A DNA stretch of 64,000 nt from Antedon mediterranea. Taxonomy: Eukaryota > Echinodermata > Crinoidea > Comatulida > Antedonidae. A program made the translations under genes and the position numbers. Below are positions 46,701 through 59,327 of the stretch, in pieces; the first letter of the stretch is position 1; each line of letters opens with the position of its first letter. The notes below the pieces were generated by a model. That model did no database searches. It was given only the letters and a program-made list of their open reading frames with translations, and was not told the origin of the DNA. The stretch spans positions 22,017,001-22,081,000 of the forward strand of contig NC_092673.1 of assembly GCF_964355755.1 (NCBI RefSeq), in the 5' to 3' direction.

Positions 46701-49564
46701 CTAGGCCGCTTCAGGATATCCACATTTTTTTTAGTCCGATTCAGCATGTTTCCACTTTTTCTTTCAAAACGACAGCTCCAATAGTTCACTTAATTTTCAT
46801 TGCAATTGGTCATGGTTCCTTTGCATTTAGACCAGCCCAATTCATTCGTGTGGTGACACTAACAATTTTTTTGGGTGTGGGGGGGGGGGGGGGATGGTCT
46901 GTTGAGGGCTTAATTATTTTTGCCTAAAGGTAACCATCATGTGCTGATGATGAAAAGGATTGCTGCGTGTGCTCTGAGAGATCAAATTTAACAAGTATAC
47001 ATCCAATGAGTAAACTTGCTTATTTATAGAATCTATACAATGCATGCTGGAATTAAAATTCCTCCATTATGAAAGTTATTTGTTGAATGCGTCTACGTGT
47101 GCAGTTTAACTGTGTAGGCTAGATTACAGAATTTCTCAGACACACCTATCCTCAATCAGTTATTATCAAAACATCTTAATATCCCGTTGGCGTGCAGTAA
47201 TATTGTCATTTCTGATAAGAACTATAGTAAACAGACAAATTTGAAAATAAATACGACTTTTGAACCAACATGAAATCATAATGTAGTATTTTATTAGATT
47301 GTTAACACACCAAAACACAATCATACATATATTTATGAGCACAAACTGTAAATCCAAATATCAGCACCAGAATATAATAGCCTTATATACTTGTTATACT
47401 GTAACCTTAACTTTATTCATTGTCCACTGAATATGATACATTATATAATATTACGACTTTTCTAGGATATTTCAAGGGCATTACAGAAGCAAAGTTAGAT
47501 TAGAAATTATTTTGAAATAATGCTGACTCACTTTAAGAACAATCAATGACTTTCAAAGGATACAGAATACCTCAACCAGTTTATGGCGCTTTCAAAAATA
47601 TTTTACCTACCGTACAGTAAACCTTCTCATTCACAAACCCTTCTCAATGATGCTACTGAAAAATTTTGTACAAAATCTATTTTTAATTTATGGTTTTGTG
47701 AAAAATCAGTCTCAGTTGCAAAGGTATTTTAAGTTAACAATACAATGATTTTTTATACTTCAATTACTGATAAATAATATAGGGTTTCCTTTTAATCTTC
47801 TCATTACTAACTACAGTATTTCACTGCTTTCAGACCAAGGGGTATGTAAATGGGAAGGGCGACAGTACTACTAATAATATTTCATTTTTAAATTTTACAT
47901 TTAGTTGAGTGCTTAGTATACATTTTAAAAGGCCTATTAGAGATGCCAATAATGGCTTTACCAACCTGCTCACCACAATAAATTATTAAACTCATTATAT
48001 ACTGTACCATCAATTATTGCTAGCCAAATAGTCAATACTACTAAATACTCTTCCTCAATAATACTGCAGATTTATTAATATTTGCGGTTAAATTTAAAAC
48101 TTATTCAATTATTAGTTTTCTTTTGTTTATAACTTAGTTTTCATACTAAAACTTTCATTTTCAAACTAAAACATAAAATGTAACAATAAAACCTCAATTT
48201 TATGACCAGTATCACTACGAATTAAAACTCATCTGAGTGAATTTTAGACACTGATACTAGACTGAGTGATTTCAGGTTTAAACCAGAAAAAAAAAATGGA
48301 TAGTAGTATGAAAAAAAAAAGTATACACTTACATATATAATATACTCGATACACAAGCAGTATTATGTCTAGCAACAATACAATACTGTACAGTATTGAG
48401 CCTTTTGACAGCAACCTTCATCCCATGTGAGATACTGTTATATTGAAAGGTTATTTTAGCTGGTTACTGTAGGTTAATATTTATAGGAGTTACGTGCTGT
48501 GGTATAAGCCAGCTACAGTCAGCAGACACGATCTGCATCTTGTTTGTCGTTAGACATGACACTGCATGAGAATCGGCCTCTAATAATATTCACAATTGCA
48601 CACTTCTAGGCACATCATGCCTTATTAAGTTATATTATATTTACCTAAAATCAAAATTGAGGTATTTACTTCTGCATAATTAAGTATTCATGTCTAAATT
48701 GATTCATAAAGAAATTGATTCATAATCATTAAGAAATTAATTCGCAACCTTAAAAAAATTATTTTTAGTTCTCTGTGTTACATTACATGATATTAGCACC
48801 ATTGATTCATGCATATCAAACGAACGACTGTACCATCTTAACATGGACATGATATGAATACTATTTCAAGGTCAAAGGTTACTGAAATTTCTAAGCTGTT
48901 TGAAGCTACAGTATGCAACAACTGTTTAATGCTGTCAAATATCTTAATATGAGATACTATATAGAAGTCACTTCAATTAAAAACATTGAAAAAAAAAAAT
49001 TGTTGAACTAAATTTATGAGAATACAAAATAAATTTACATCATAAATATTTACATTATTGCAGAAAATTCATAATGAAATGCTTCATAAACATAATTATA
49101 TTAATACTACATAGTAGTTCTTACGTCGTTGCATAACGCATTCACCAATTTATTGATCATCTGACTGAATAATAAATAGAAAAAAAGATTTCACTCATGC
49201 ATGGTTTTGAAATGAGTAAAATTATAAACTTTTAAATCATGTGGGATTACAATTTGTAGTTGATTTACAATCATTCTATTATTAACACCAATACAGGAAG
49301 TGTATTGTCGTGCTCAACCAAAAGGGAAATAATTGCTTTGAAAACAGCATACAAATTACCAACTTTAAAAAAATCTAAAATCCCAACAATAAATCAATGA
49401 TTTAAAATGTAACCGTTTATTTCCTCGAATCTAAAAATATAAATAAGTGACTAATTTGGCTTCTTTTTCCTAACTGTAATACACATTATTCTGTCATTTT
49501 TTTTCTCAAATTATAAAACCTTTAAAATGATTAATTACGCTTGTTTAATAGTAATTGTTGACTG
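46701..49564. other. noncoding DNA
   Basis: No gene is supported. A G homopolymer of about 15 bases lies at 46879-46893. The part next to 49564 is the 3' flank of the minus-strand gene at 49565. Confidence 0.4.
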
Positions 49565-50224
49565 TTATAGCAAGTCATCTGACATGGCACTATCCCTATG
49601 CAGTAGATGTAACTTCATCATCATGTTGACAAGTTCCGTACCTTCCTTCCACTGCGCGGCTGGCAGTACGGTTCTAAACGCCTTGCGTGTTTGCGTAAAA
49701 CTCCTCGTGTCAAATGCTTCAAGCTCTCTAACAATCTCCAATGGATTTGGAACATTCAGATATATTCTTTTAATGATTAACATTACATTCCTATGATTTT
49801 TTGTCCATCCTAATCGTAAGCGCAATTGTTTCCACTTTGCTTTTGCATTATTCAACGTAGTATCTTTCCCGTCTAGTCGCACACAGCGCTCAATGTGCGC
49901 CTCCATATCGTTAATAGTTCTTGGAAAGACATGCGGACGACAGATTTCTTTAGGAAGAACTTCGTTGAAGATGAAAGATTCGAGTCTGAACGCAGCTTGT
50001 CCCGCTAACATAGCCCATTTCTCGGCTTCTTTACGTTCATCTTCGTCAAGGTTATGCGACGATAACAATTTGATGCTGTCAATATCAATACTTGGTGGGC
50101 TCAGAGAGGTGTCGCTATTGTACGATACTGTATGTTCCTCCTTTGCGTGTGGTACGGGAAGGGAACTTGGTATTAACGTATTACCGTTCATAAGACCGAG
50201 AATGGTTGGTTCACCCAACATCAT
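49565..50224 (-). CDS. unrecognised conserved protein, paralogue 1 (219 aa)
   Basis: The product and function are unknown. The coding region is one exon, and a clear 3' splice site (tttttctatttcag, exon from 50241) lies 17 bases upstream of the ATG. The low-complexity N-terminus (~1-60, Ser/Pro/Asp-rich) is probably disordered. The conserved region (~62-212) contains EKWAMLAGQA, RPHVFPRTINDME, KWKQLRLRLGW, YLNVPNPLE and VNMMMKLHLL. It looks mostly helical, with spaced Trp and Leu and no membrane segment or signal peptide. The same blocks in the same order occur in the gene at 55393-55932, about 40% alike by eye, on the same strand. A candidate AATAAA lies ~145 bases downstream. An upstream ATG overlaps the start (see findings). 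It is probably a lineage-restricted family; capture from a mobile element is the alternative. Confidence 0.75.
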   Translation of the reverse strand: MMLGEPTILGLMNGNTLIPSSLPVPHAKEEHTVSYNSDTSLSPPSIDIDSIKLLSSHNLDEDERKEAEKWAMLAGQAAFRLESFIFNEVLPKEICRPHVFPRTINDMEAHIERCVRLDGKDTTLNNAKAKWKQLRLRLGWTKNHRNVMLIIKRIYLNVPNPLEIVRELEAFDTRSFTQTRKAFRTVLPAAQWKEGTELVNMMMKLHLLHRDSAMSDDLL

Positions 50225-50244
50225 TGATCAAATTGCATTTCCTG
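50225..50244 (-). other. 3' splice site and overlapping upstream ORF
   Basis: The acceptor AG (50243-50242) is followed by GAAATGCAATTTGATCAATG. The first ATG opens a five-codon ORF whose TGA overlaps the main start as ATGA. This arrangement could lower or couple translation of the 219-aa protein. Confidence 0.5.
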
Positions 50245-52320
50245 AAATAGAAAAAAAAAATAAATTAAATATAAAAGTATGTCAAGCTGAAGATTTTGTA
50301 TAAATTAATTTTCAGTAATTTGGCAATTTGGCATATTCTATGTTGCCGGTTAAATTAATGTTTGTTCAAAGAAAATTGTTCAGGTGATATGAATATTAAT
50401 TGCATCTGCTGAATGGGGATAAATGACAAAACAAAATGTATACACTGTTAGTTGTTAAGTTAGTTAAATGCTGTGAATGAAAAATTCAATTTAATGTTTA
50501 ATATCATATTGGGATCAAAAAACAATTAGCTAATTCTTTAATAGTGTGTCGTGTAAGAAAATCTTCTGTAATCTTAATACTGTACAGTAGGCCTACCATA
50601 TTTTCTATAGAGACAACATTTTGAAATGACAGTTGACCGAAAGTAACTTTTCTTAATCTGAAACAAGATTATTCATGCATTTTAACCTAAAGAAAGAATA
50701 CATACTAATTGACAAAGACTATCACATTGCAAATTCTGAGAAATATCAACTAATATCCTACTACAGCATATAAACAAGTACTAACTCGTTACCATGTTAA
50801 CAGCATGTACAAAATAATCCATAAATCTAGTGAACAAGGACTATGGAGTATCAAAGGCTATGTTCAGACTGACATAGTTATGGTACACATACAGCACTGA
50901 TATCAAAGGTCAAACTTCATAACATAAAAGTAAACAATTTACGTAGTGTTTTTGATACAGAAAAAATTATTTTTATTTTACTATCATTATATTAAATGTT
51001 TTTTGAGTGGGGGAAAGGGTGGAAAAAAAACCTGACACAAACTTTGTCAGCCTTGTGAGAAAACACCCATATCTATAATTTGTTGATGTGTCAATTTCTG
51101 CTTTTATCATGTACTGTACAACATTGTAATATTTTATAGTGAACTGATACAGCAATCTGAATACAATACTGTTTATTGACTTTCAAATATGATGGGATCA
51201 TCAGACATTGTTTTTCTGTGCATCTAAATGGAATTCAATATATCATTAAAATTAGGCCTACTATTCTTTTATCTTTTTGTATTTTTATATGTTATAATTT
51301 TTCTTTACTTTTAAACTTGTAACTGGACCATTTTGGAGAGTAGTACTGCGTTACTGAAAATGCAATCCAGTCAAAAGAAAGAATAAATAAATAAATAATT
51401 AGTAACTTGCATGAATAAAGCTATATTTATACGCTCCTTTCTTTTCTTCTGTATCAATCAGAGTTAAATTGTGGCCCATCAGTTACGTTGCAGATTAGCT
51501 TTATACTTTATATAAAAAAAACATTCTGATATGTAATGTATGTAAGATCGCACCGTCCAGAAGAACGTGTGCCGCCGATTTAAAGGCGTATGTTCAATAA
51601 AGTTATATCTAGTGTTAAAAGCAGAGTTAACAATTGATGCATTGTTTCTTATCAAAGGATCTACAGAGGAATGACAGAAAGAGCATTTCCTGAAATATAG
51701 AAAGTCTTTTTGTTTGTTAAAAAAAATGGTAATAATACAGTGAAGATCTTCATCCTGTTGATATCCTGTAGATTCTTGTCAGTTAGTAGAATTCCACTCT
51801 AAATGTAATTGGCTATAGTATTCAACCGGACTTTTATGCCATAAGGGTCATGATGGCTACTGATAAGGGGGCCTGTTTATTAGTACAGAGAGTTCAGTGT
51901 CCCAGGGCAAGCACAAATTTTGCAATCACATAGCTAGTGGTTTTATTTGGCTTGCTCCGATCCTTCTACAAATTTTAATGCATTCGCTTGGCTAGTGTCA
52001 TGTATTGAATAAATTATTACAGTCATTGCATGTTGAAATTTAGTATAAGGCAAACTAGATGGAGTTTTGATTTTGATAGTGTGGTATCCATTTTGTGTAA
52101 AATTTTATGGTTGTGCCATCAGTGGCGTAACAGCTAATGTATGAGCGCCCACTGGCTAACCCAGGGGCCACAGAGCTTATTATGGGGGGTCCTGAGCAGT
52201 GCTTTACGAGTTTAACCTATCCACAAAAATGTTGGGTGGTAACAGAGTTACACAAAATGAACCTTATGGAGACGCCATACTGTATGTTCAATTTCTGTAG
52301 TGTGAATCATATAAATGTAT
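50245..52320. other. noncoding DNA, probably intron and upstream region
   Basis: This is expected to hold the intron and first exon of the gene at 49565, but no first exon could be identified. 'cagtggcgtaacagc' (52120-52134) resembles the terminus of widespread hAT-type MITEs, but no opposite end was found. Confidence 0.4.
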
Positions 52321-52433
52321 GTCTACACTATCAAACTAGTGACAAAAAAGTGTTACGATGTGCCCAAATATGGTGGCGATATGCCCAAATATAGTAGTGA
52401 TATGACATCATCATTTCCATATATGGGCACATT
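52321..52433 (+). mobile_element. short MITE, copy 2
   Basis: Same family as 31723-31843: 'gtctacactatcaaactagt', 'gatgtgcccaaatatggtgg' and an 'atatgggcacatt' end. The internal 'atgcccaaatatagtagtga' duplication is present in both copies. Confidence 0.65.
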
Positions 52434-53389
52434 TAGTAAATGACTGGACCTCCTTTTCAGGAATCAAGAGATTACTTTACTGTACATTTTGTAAATTTTG
52501 TGTAATAATTTAAAAGCCCATAGGAATTAAGTAAAGTTCACAAATTAGCCTATTTTATCTTAAAATGCAAGTGCCTTAATTTAATCAATTACCCTTGTCC
52601 TATAAATTGCTTATGAAAACAATTTTATATTTCTAATTTAATAAAGTAGATTATTCAGTAGATAAGCTGCATAATTAAATAATAGTAGTTCATTGCACAC
52701 GTAACCAATACATTATTAAACTTTAAAAATGGGCATAACATTACAGTATTATCTGATCCTAAAATATGAATATGTATAATTTAGGTAATTTCATCGTAAC
52801 CAGCTTCCAAATTTATCACTTTTGAGTGTGCCTATTATAAGGGGACAATATTCTGTCACAAAAACAACAAAAAAAGACCAAACCAAGGAATTAAAATATT
52901 ATATTCATTTTTGTATTAATACAAAACTGGATATGATAATAATTGTACTTTGCTGGCTTGACAGTTTTCATTGGTGAAACGTTGGCTGCTAAAATTTTAT
53001 TTCTCAATTTTTGGAGTCCAGATCAATTATTATTAGTGTTTATTTTTTGGGTCAATTTGTTGGGGCTTCATTGTAATCATGGAGGTATAAAAAAGACCTC
53101 CATTTTGTAATTAACATTGGATACTTTACTACTATCTAACTAGGGCCTACAGATAGGCTAATTTAGTAATATTACTGTATTCTAGTACTAGTAACCTAGA
53201 ACAGAGGAACTAGCCTATCTAAGGCTAGGCTAGTAGTAGTAGTAGGCCGCTGCCTAATAGTAATATAAAATAAATTATATAATAAATAGGCTAGCCGATA
53301 GCTTACCGCCTAGCCCCTCCTCTCTAGCATTTTTAGTCATGTTTAATATCCTATACAGTACTGTATACATAATTAATTGTGTTAATTAA
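52434..53389. other. noncoding DNA
   Basis: No gene is supported. The region is rich in 'taggcta/ctaggcc' words and otherwise AT-rich. Confidence 0.4.
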
Positions 53390-54015
53390 AGACCCCTTCC
53401 CTGCAATTTTTGACGTTTTTTGGAAAATAATACATATATATCACTTTAAAAACATTAAACCATGTCATTTCTTGTCTTAAATGTACGTTTTATGGTAAAT
53501 TATGATAAAAAGTGAGAAACAATGCACTACCTAAGTAGCTCGCGGCGATCGACCTCTCGTGGACGGTCTTAGGCCTAGCCTAGCTAGGCTTAGTTTTGTA
53601 GGCCTAGCTGGTAAACATCGGTAACGTACGAACATCGTACGCGAGCTATATACCTAGCCTGACGTTGTATAGTTGCTGCATTAATTGTCTTTCTATTTTT
53701 GCCAGACTCCGTTGATACAAATTGGGGAAAACCCGGTATTTTCGCTGAAAAGTTAGGAGTCTTTCATTTGTTTTGGCCTCACGATCGATCGAAAAGTGGG
53801 CGAATTACAGGTGAAAAACAAAAATATCAATCCGCGCGCAATGCATTTTGGGATTTATAGCGGGCCGCTATAATTATTAGAATCGACTTATTTTTCACAT
53901 TTTTAACCGTTTAAAGACGAAAAAAGTTATCGCAATAGGACCATATAGTATTATTTTTACATTAAATATAGTTTGTGATCTTAAATTATATCTAAAAAAC
54001 GTAGGGAATGGGGCT
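53390..54015. mobile_element. piggyBac-type MITE (626 bp, TTAA target site)
   Basis: Flanked by TTAA at 53386-53389 and 54016-54019. The left end 'agaccccttccct' and the inverse of the right end, 'agccccattccct', match in 11 of 13 positions, and 'acgtttttt' recurs just inside both. TTAA duplication with C/G-rich short terminal repeats is characteristic of piggyBac. No transposase ORF is present. The interior includes a CpG-rich stretch. A right half-copy lies at 16590-16782. Confidence 0.75.
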
Positions 54016-55392
54016 TTAATGTTGTTCAATTAATTTAATAAAAAATATTTTAATTAAGTTACGCTCCATTCATATTCGTCTGGGCTTATTAAAGTTATTA
54101 ATTTACACACATAAAATACCTAAAACAATATATTGTGTATTATACGCTAGGCCAAATTATTAATTTTTTCTTTGTCAGCACCGACCATCCTGGCCGCGAC
54201 CAGATTGCTAGCCTAGAGAACCTCCGTCCAACCCGGTCCGTCGTTGGAGTGAACCCGTGCGTAGGCCTACTGTTTACTGGATACCTACCTACCAATTCAA
54301 TTGACCGACGAATAAGCAGCGTGTTCTTGTGTTTGGTGACGTTCATATTCATGAAGTATCAGGCCTATTTAATAAATCCTTTCTTAGCCAAAATACACAT
54401 CTTCTACGTCGTATTATTAGGAGACGAAGTAACTTAAAATCGGCACAGTTTGACGATGCCTAAAAAACACGCGGGTTTCCAGGATGTACTGTATGTGTGT
54501 TCACTTTGTGTTTACACTACACTACTATTATCACGTTCGCGCCTTTCTTGGCACTCATTCAAGAAAACGTCAAAAGAATAGTGAAGTGCGCAGCCGTAAG
54601 AATGATTAGTAATTTAGTAATGCGCATGTCCAACTGTGCATGTGAAGTAATTCGCTGTGCATGTGAACATCACACAATGAACACTTAACTTATTTTTTCA
54701 TGTTTTTTATTGCATTATCACTCACTTATTGTCGCGTCGTATTCATAGTAGGCCCATATACACATTTTTTTGCCTTAAAAATAACTTAGCGCTAGTAAGT
54801 CAATGTCTGTCCGTAAATAAGTAGACGACTTCAGAGAAGAAAAATAACGCGAATCGAAAGCCTTTGTGAAGAGGCCTATTGTTTGTGAGAACATGCGGAC
54901 CAATCAGAACTCATAATTATTTGGCGCGAATAATGCGCTAATGTAAACGAATTTTAAGCCTATACTTTTGTATATTATTTGCACAATAAATAAATAAATA
55001 AATAAATTAAGTTTAACAGGAAAATACGCATGTGTACAGTATAAATTCCTATTTCGCGTGTCAACCAGATGTGTCTAAAAGTGCGGGAAGAATTGCGAAA
55101 TTACCTTTTTTCAATCAGACAATCCACTGGCGGCAACTCATTTCATGAGCTGTGAAATGTTTCTATTCGCAAAAAGTAGAAAAAAATAACAGTAGGCTAC
55201 TAACTTTCGTCGCAGAAAAGAAATTTGAAAAATGAATAGGCAGGTAAAATCATTCTATTTCCCCCTCCACTTTTTGTTTGCAGTATCTTCAACATCCACA
55301 TGATAAACAAGAAAAGTATCGAGGCTGCCGCTAATATTCTGCAGATGAATATGGAAGGAAAGTTAGGCCTATACTTTTAATTTAAAGTTTAT
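54016..55392. other. noncoding DNA downstream of paralogue 2
   Basis: The 100-codon plus-strand ORF at 54135 and its antisense partner show no recognisable domain. An AAAT-type microsatellite lies near 54985-55008. No gene is supported. Confidence 0.4.
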
Positions 55393-55932
55393 TTATTTCT
55401 TTTCTACTAATAGCTCTAAATTGATCATAATGTTGATGACAGTATTCCCAGATTCCCAAAGTTTTTCTGGAAGTGAATTATGAAAAGCGATTCTTGCCTC
55501 TTCAGCACTTTTACCACTTTCCTTGTCCAATCGCATCATCACTTCCAATGGGTTTGATATATTTAGATAGGCTTTCTTAATTATGGCGAAGACGTTCTCT
55601 AAAGACGACTTCCATTCTAACTTTGTCTTAAGATTTCTCCATTTTTCACCAGCATGTTCTAACCTCATTTGGCTATCATTCTCCGGATAGTCGATCAAAG
55701 ATTCCATATCGGATATTGTGCGCGGGAAGATGTGTGGTTTTATGAGATTTTCTGGCAGAACCTCTTGGAAGATCTTTGACTCGAGTTTGTAGACAGCTTG
55801 ACCAGCAAGCATGGCCCATTTCTCCCTTTCACGTTTCTTGTTTTCTTCATCTGTTAGTTGAGTTCGGACATTTTTGCTCATTTCCACTCGAGAAGAAGTA
55901 TCACTTGCCTCCTCTTCAGATGAACTTTCCAT
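55393..55932 (-). CDS. unrecognised conserved protein, paralogue 2 (179 aa)
   Basis: The product and function are unknown. The start is set at 55932 (MESSSEEEASDTSSR) because a consensus 3' splice site (ttattctccacacag) ends two bases upstream at 55935. An earlier in-frame ATG at 55953 lies in the intron. The acidic, Ser-rich N-terminus (~1-35) is followed by a conserved region (~37-175) with EKWAMLAGQA, KPHIFPRTISDME, KWRNLKTKLEW, YLNISNPLEV, a LP..LWESGN segment and INIMINLELL. The Trp and Leu spacing suggests a compact helical domain, without membrane segments. It shares block order, strand and intron-before-ATG structure with 49565-50224, implying duplication. An AATAAA overlaps the stop region (GAAATAAATAAAC). 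Confidence 0.75.
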   Translation of the reverse strand: MESSSEEEASDTSSRVEMSKNVRTQLTDEENKKREREKWAMLAGQAVYKLESKIFQEVLPENLIKPHIFPRTISDMESLIDYPENDSQMRLEHAGEKWRNLKTKLEWKSSLENVFAIIKKAYLNISNPLEVMMRLDKESGKSAEEARIAFHNSLPEKLWESGNTVINIMINLELLVEKK

Positions 55933-55934
55933 AG

Positions 55935-57042
55935 CTGTGTGGAGAATAATCATAAAAAGATCGGATAGGTTAATAGCATGACGTTATTCGGAGTGAGAAG
56001 GGATACATTTATTCACCTCCTACCGGTAATTAAGATACCTTTCTGACGTCAACAACGCGAAGAAGACTAATTTAGGCTACACATACAACAGCATGCTGCT
56101 GCTACAAGTTCAGTAGGCCTACATTTATAAGCCGACGGAGCAATACTTTATGCATTTGTTTATAAACGAAGAATTGATTAGGTCTGAACTAAATAATAAG
56201 GAAATGAAATGAAGAAAAAAAAAAATAATAATGTGCAACGGAATTAAAAAGACAAAAGGCTGAAAATATGTTTGATGACGTTGAGCGATGATTAAGTTGT
56301 GAAACTCTAAGCACAGAGGGGCACTTATTGTTCATGTTATTTTAAATTCAAGCCGCATTCCACTTTATGGTAGGCCTATCATTCTTTAAAAGCGGTAGGC
56401 CACTTTCGCGAAATAAATGCATAAATCATGTATTACATGATTACATTTATTATAAAAGTCGGACGATTGTTATATAAAATGTATGGAATTTAGATTGGGT
56501 TCAAACTTAGATGGTAGAACTGTTAAATTGCAGTTTCGTTGATTACACGAACATTTTCAAGTGTCTACGGTAACAATGACTTTTATTTTATTCCCCCGGA
56601 AGAACCCACCCGATTCTGTAGCTGTTAGTACACTCAACGTGGAAGACTGTGAAGAACCTGTTGTCTTGACGAACTAGAAACGTCTCAAAGTTTTGTGATG
56701 GTTACACAAGGGGTTCAAGCGGGAGTTCAAGTTCAAGTCATTGTTTCGGTAAAGTATTGCGCACGATATTAAACTAATGGAATTATTATACCGAACAATG
56801 ACTTATTAATTATATCAAAATAATTATTATTAATAAAAGACAAACGACTGTTGGTTTTTATGAGTCATTTGTACCTCCTACGTCTAAATCATGAGTCAAT
56901 TATCGGCGAAATATTAAATGATTCGCATAGGCATACTTTTCAATAATTACCTCCACCCAAAACTCGATGGTGAGACTGGAGTACTGAACTAAACGTAATA
57001 ACAATTTTGTCCGGATGTAATGTTATGAGCCACCATACAGAT
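55935..57042. other. upstream intron or flank of paralogue 2
   Basis: No first exon could be identified. Moderately complex DNA, with nothing else recognised. Confidence 0.4.
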
Positions 57043-57382
57043 CTCTATGGGGCCACAAAAAAGCCCACAAAACTGCATATAATTCTAATTAACTTTCTAT
57101 GCGTGACATTGTAAGATAGGATGAGATCTATCTAAACGAATAAAAAAGAAAAAATTAAAAACCCTTTCATAACATTAGCATTATGTTATGGTAAGATAAG
57201 TCGTAAAGTGTTAACATAAATCTTCCCAATAATAAAATGAACCATAAATTACTGGCTTTGGGCTGTTTAATAGAGACCTTAATGTATTATAGGCCTATTG
57301 TTTTGGTTATATAAACGTGGCATAGCCAATCCAACACATTTTAGTCTAGGCTATCAGAAAGTTTTTGTTGGGCCCCATAGAG
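57043..57382. mobile_element. 340-bp MITE
   Basis: The left end 'ctctatggggccacaaaaaa' is the inverse of the right end 'tttttgttgggccccatagag', allowing two small gaps or mismatches. The interior is AT-rich and non-coding. The target duplication is not clear. Confidence 0.5.
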
Positions 57383-59002
57383 CGTTCGTAATTGAGAAGT
57401 TTGTCCTTATAATTTCAATGAAGAAATAAGAATCGATTCTTCATGAACCTACTTGTTACAACTTTTTTGTTAGTTAAGAAAGATTGGATTACGTTGCCAA
57501 ACAAAACGACTTTTGAAAAGAATACTGTCTCTTTAGAAAAGCATGTCGCATAGGCTTAGTACAATGGATTATCGATCACTACATTGTTTGTACTTTACTT
57601 ACCAATGAGTATTTAGATCATCTTAGAATAAATAATAAGAAAAACATGATGCGGACCTTTTCTTCTTCAGAGAAAAGAACCGCATTATTTTTGTGTACCG
57701 TTGCTATGTTACAATTATAAACACTCGGATCTCCTGGGCAGCACTTGCCAACGGAAGTAAACGCGCCAAATTGTGCGTGTCTAGACGCTTTTCCGGAAAT
57801 GCGTGCGCGTTGATTATGTGATACGCGAATACGCATCTGATAAAGATATTTTTTCAATGTTTTCTTGTGCAATTCTACGTCAGTGGCCCTGTAATATGTG
57901 TTAATTTACGATACAGTAATTTTTTATTACTTTTATTGTTTTTGAATGGTCTTGAAAAATATTTATTATAAAATTAATAATTTGAATTGATAATTCCAGG
58001 ACAATTTAAATATAAATAGATAATCTTTATTTATTCAAAATGGGCTCTTTTTATTATCAAAATTAAAGTGTTTTTTAATGAAATTACAAAAAACTATTCT
58101 ACTATATAAACATAGCTATTCTATGCACAATGAATGTAAATAGTATAGAGGCTACAATTTATTTTTACAATATATATACTGTAGTATATTCTGAGATGGT
58201 CCCATAATCATACACTAACATAATAAGTTATTTAAACATTTTACTGTATATACATATTATACTTAATATGTATATATAATTCCTTTAGGTGGGTTATAGT
58301 TTATTTTTAAAAAAACACAATAAAAATGTCATTGAGTAAATAGCTGAGAGTGATTGAATAATATGTACTGTTATTAATGTGTATTAATCACCAGTAATGA
58401 TAATAATAATAATCAATATCCTGAATCATACCAATTTCTGTCATCAAATGCTATATGTATTTGCTTGTTTATTCTGATTCTATCTAAACCATGTTTTCAA
58501 TCATCATTTCATTATTCTAACGGTGTAACAAGATGAACTTGAAATAGGTAATTCAATAGTCTTTAAATAGCAGCCTGCTTCTCATTTACTTACTACCTAC
58601 TACTTATAATAGAATATAATCACATACTTAATTATAATCTTACCACATAATTTAGGCTAAATTCAGAAACAAGTAATTAGATTTGGTAAATCCACTGTTA
58701 ATGCTATTTGCTCTATCTTTTATACACAGGCGCCCCTGGGACTATGCTTGGTCAAGTACATATAATGTTACGAGGTTAAAGATGAAAATAGAACATTTCA
58801 TCTTTGACCAAATGAAATCATTTGTGTATCATGGCATGAAGATAAAACATTCATTATTTGTATAATATGACCGAGTATACACACCTTAATGAGAGGCTAG
58901 GGCAAGGCCTAAACCATTCGAGAAAGCAGTATTTTTTATGTTTTTGAGGACAACATCTTTACGGGAAGTGGGTTGGTAATAATTACAAGTGATTGCCTTT
59001 GA
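57383..59002. other. noncoding DNA
   Basis: No gene is supported. The 84-codon minus-strand ORF at 57618 has a GC-richer middle but no splice or domain evidence. The part next to 59002 is the 3' flank of the spliced gene. Confidence 0.4.
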
Positions 59003-59327
59003 TCACCTATTTTGTACATAAGGCAGAAACAGCCTTTTAACCGCTTCCTCTTCTCTAATCTTTACATCATCAAGCCGGCTGTTGAACACAAAGTGAGCGT
59101 AATCTCTACGTTGTTGTATAGCCTGTACACTTAGCGTTATCTCAGAGTTGACAGGAACCCGTTCACACGACGGTGTACGCCCAGGCAACACTTTGATGAC
59201 TTGTTGTTTTTCCTTAGGTGTGCAGTTGGACATCAGTGACTCATTAGCTTGTGGTTGAATACATGTATTATGTAATTTGTTAACTTCGTAAGTCTGCCTA
59301 TTGAATGTTGCATACGTATTGGTCAAA
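59003..59327 (-). CDS. terminal exon of an unrecognised spliced gene
   Basis: This last exon begins at a 3' splice site (aattttgtaatag, first base 59327) and ends at TAG (59003-59005). Its single first base completes the codon split by the exon at 60295-60546, giving AG+T. It then reads LTNTYATFNRQTYEVNKLHN through SCERVPVNSEITLSVQAIQQ and RRDYAHFVFNSRLDD, with a charged C-terminus (REEEAVKRLFLPYVQNR). An alternative in-phase acceptor (cattcaatag) would shorten it by 24 bases. No domain is recognised; the charged tail and regular leucines suggest helices. Confidence 0.6.

Noticed and set aside
4600-53365. Repeated palindromic 'tactgtacagta'-type words as a functional motif
   Set aside because: They are scattered without spacing or orientation pattern and look like a genome-wide compositional habit; a genome-wide count would be needed to say more.
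57618-57872. 84-codon minus-strand ORF as first exon of paralogue 2
   Set aside because: No donor in a useful position was seen and the composition outside a short GC-rich part is noncoding-like.
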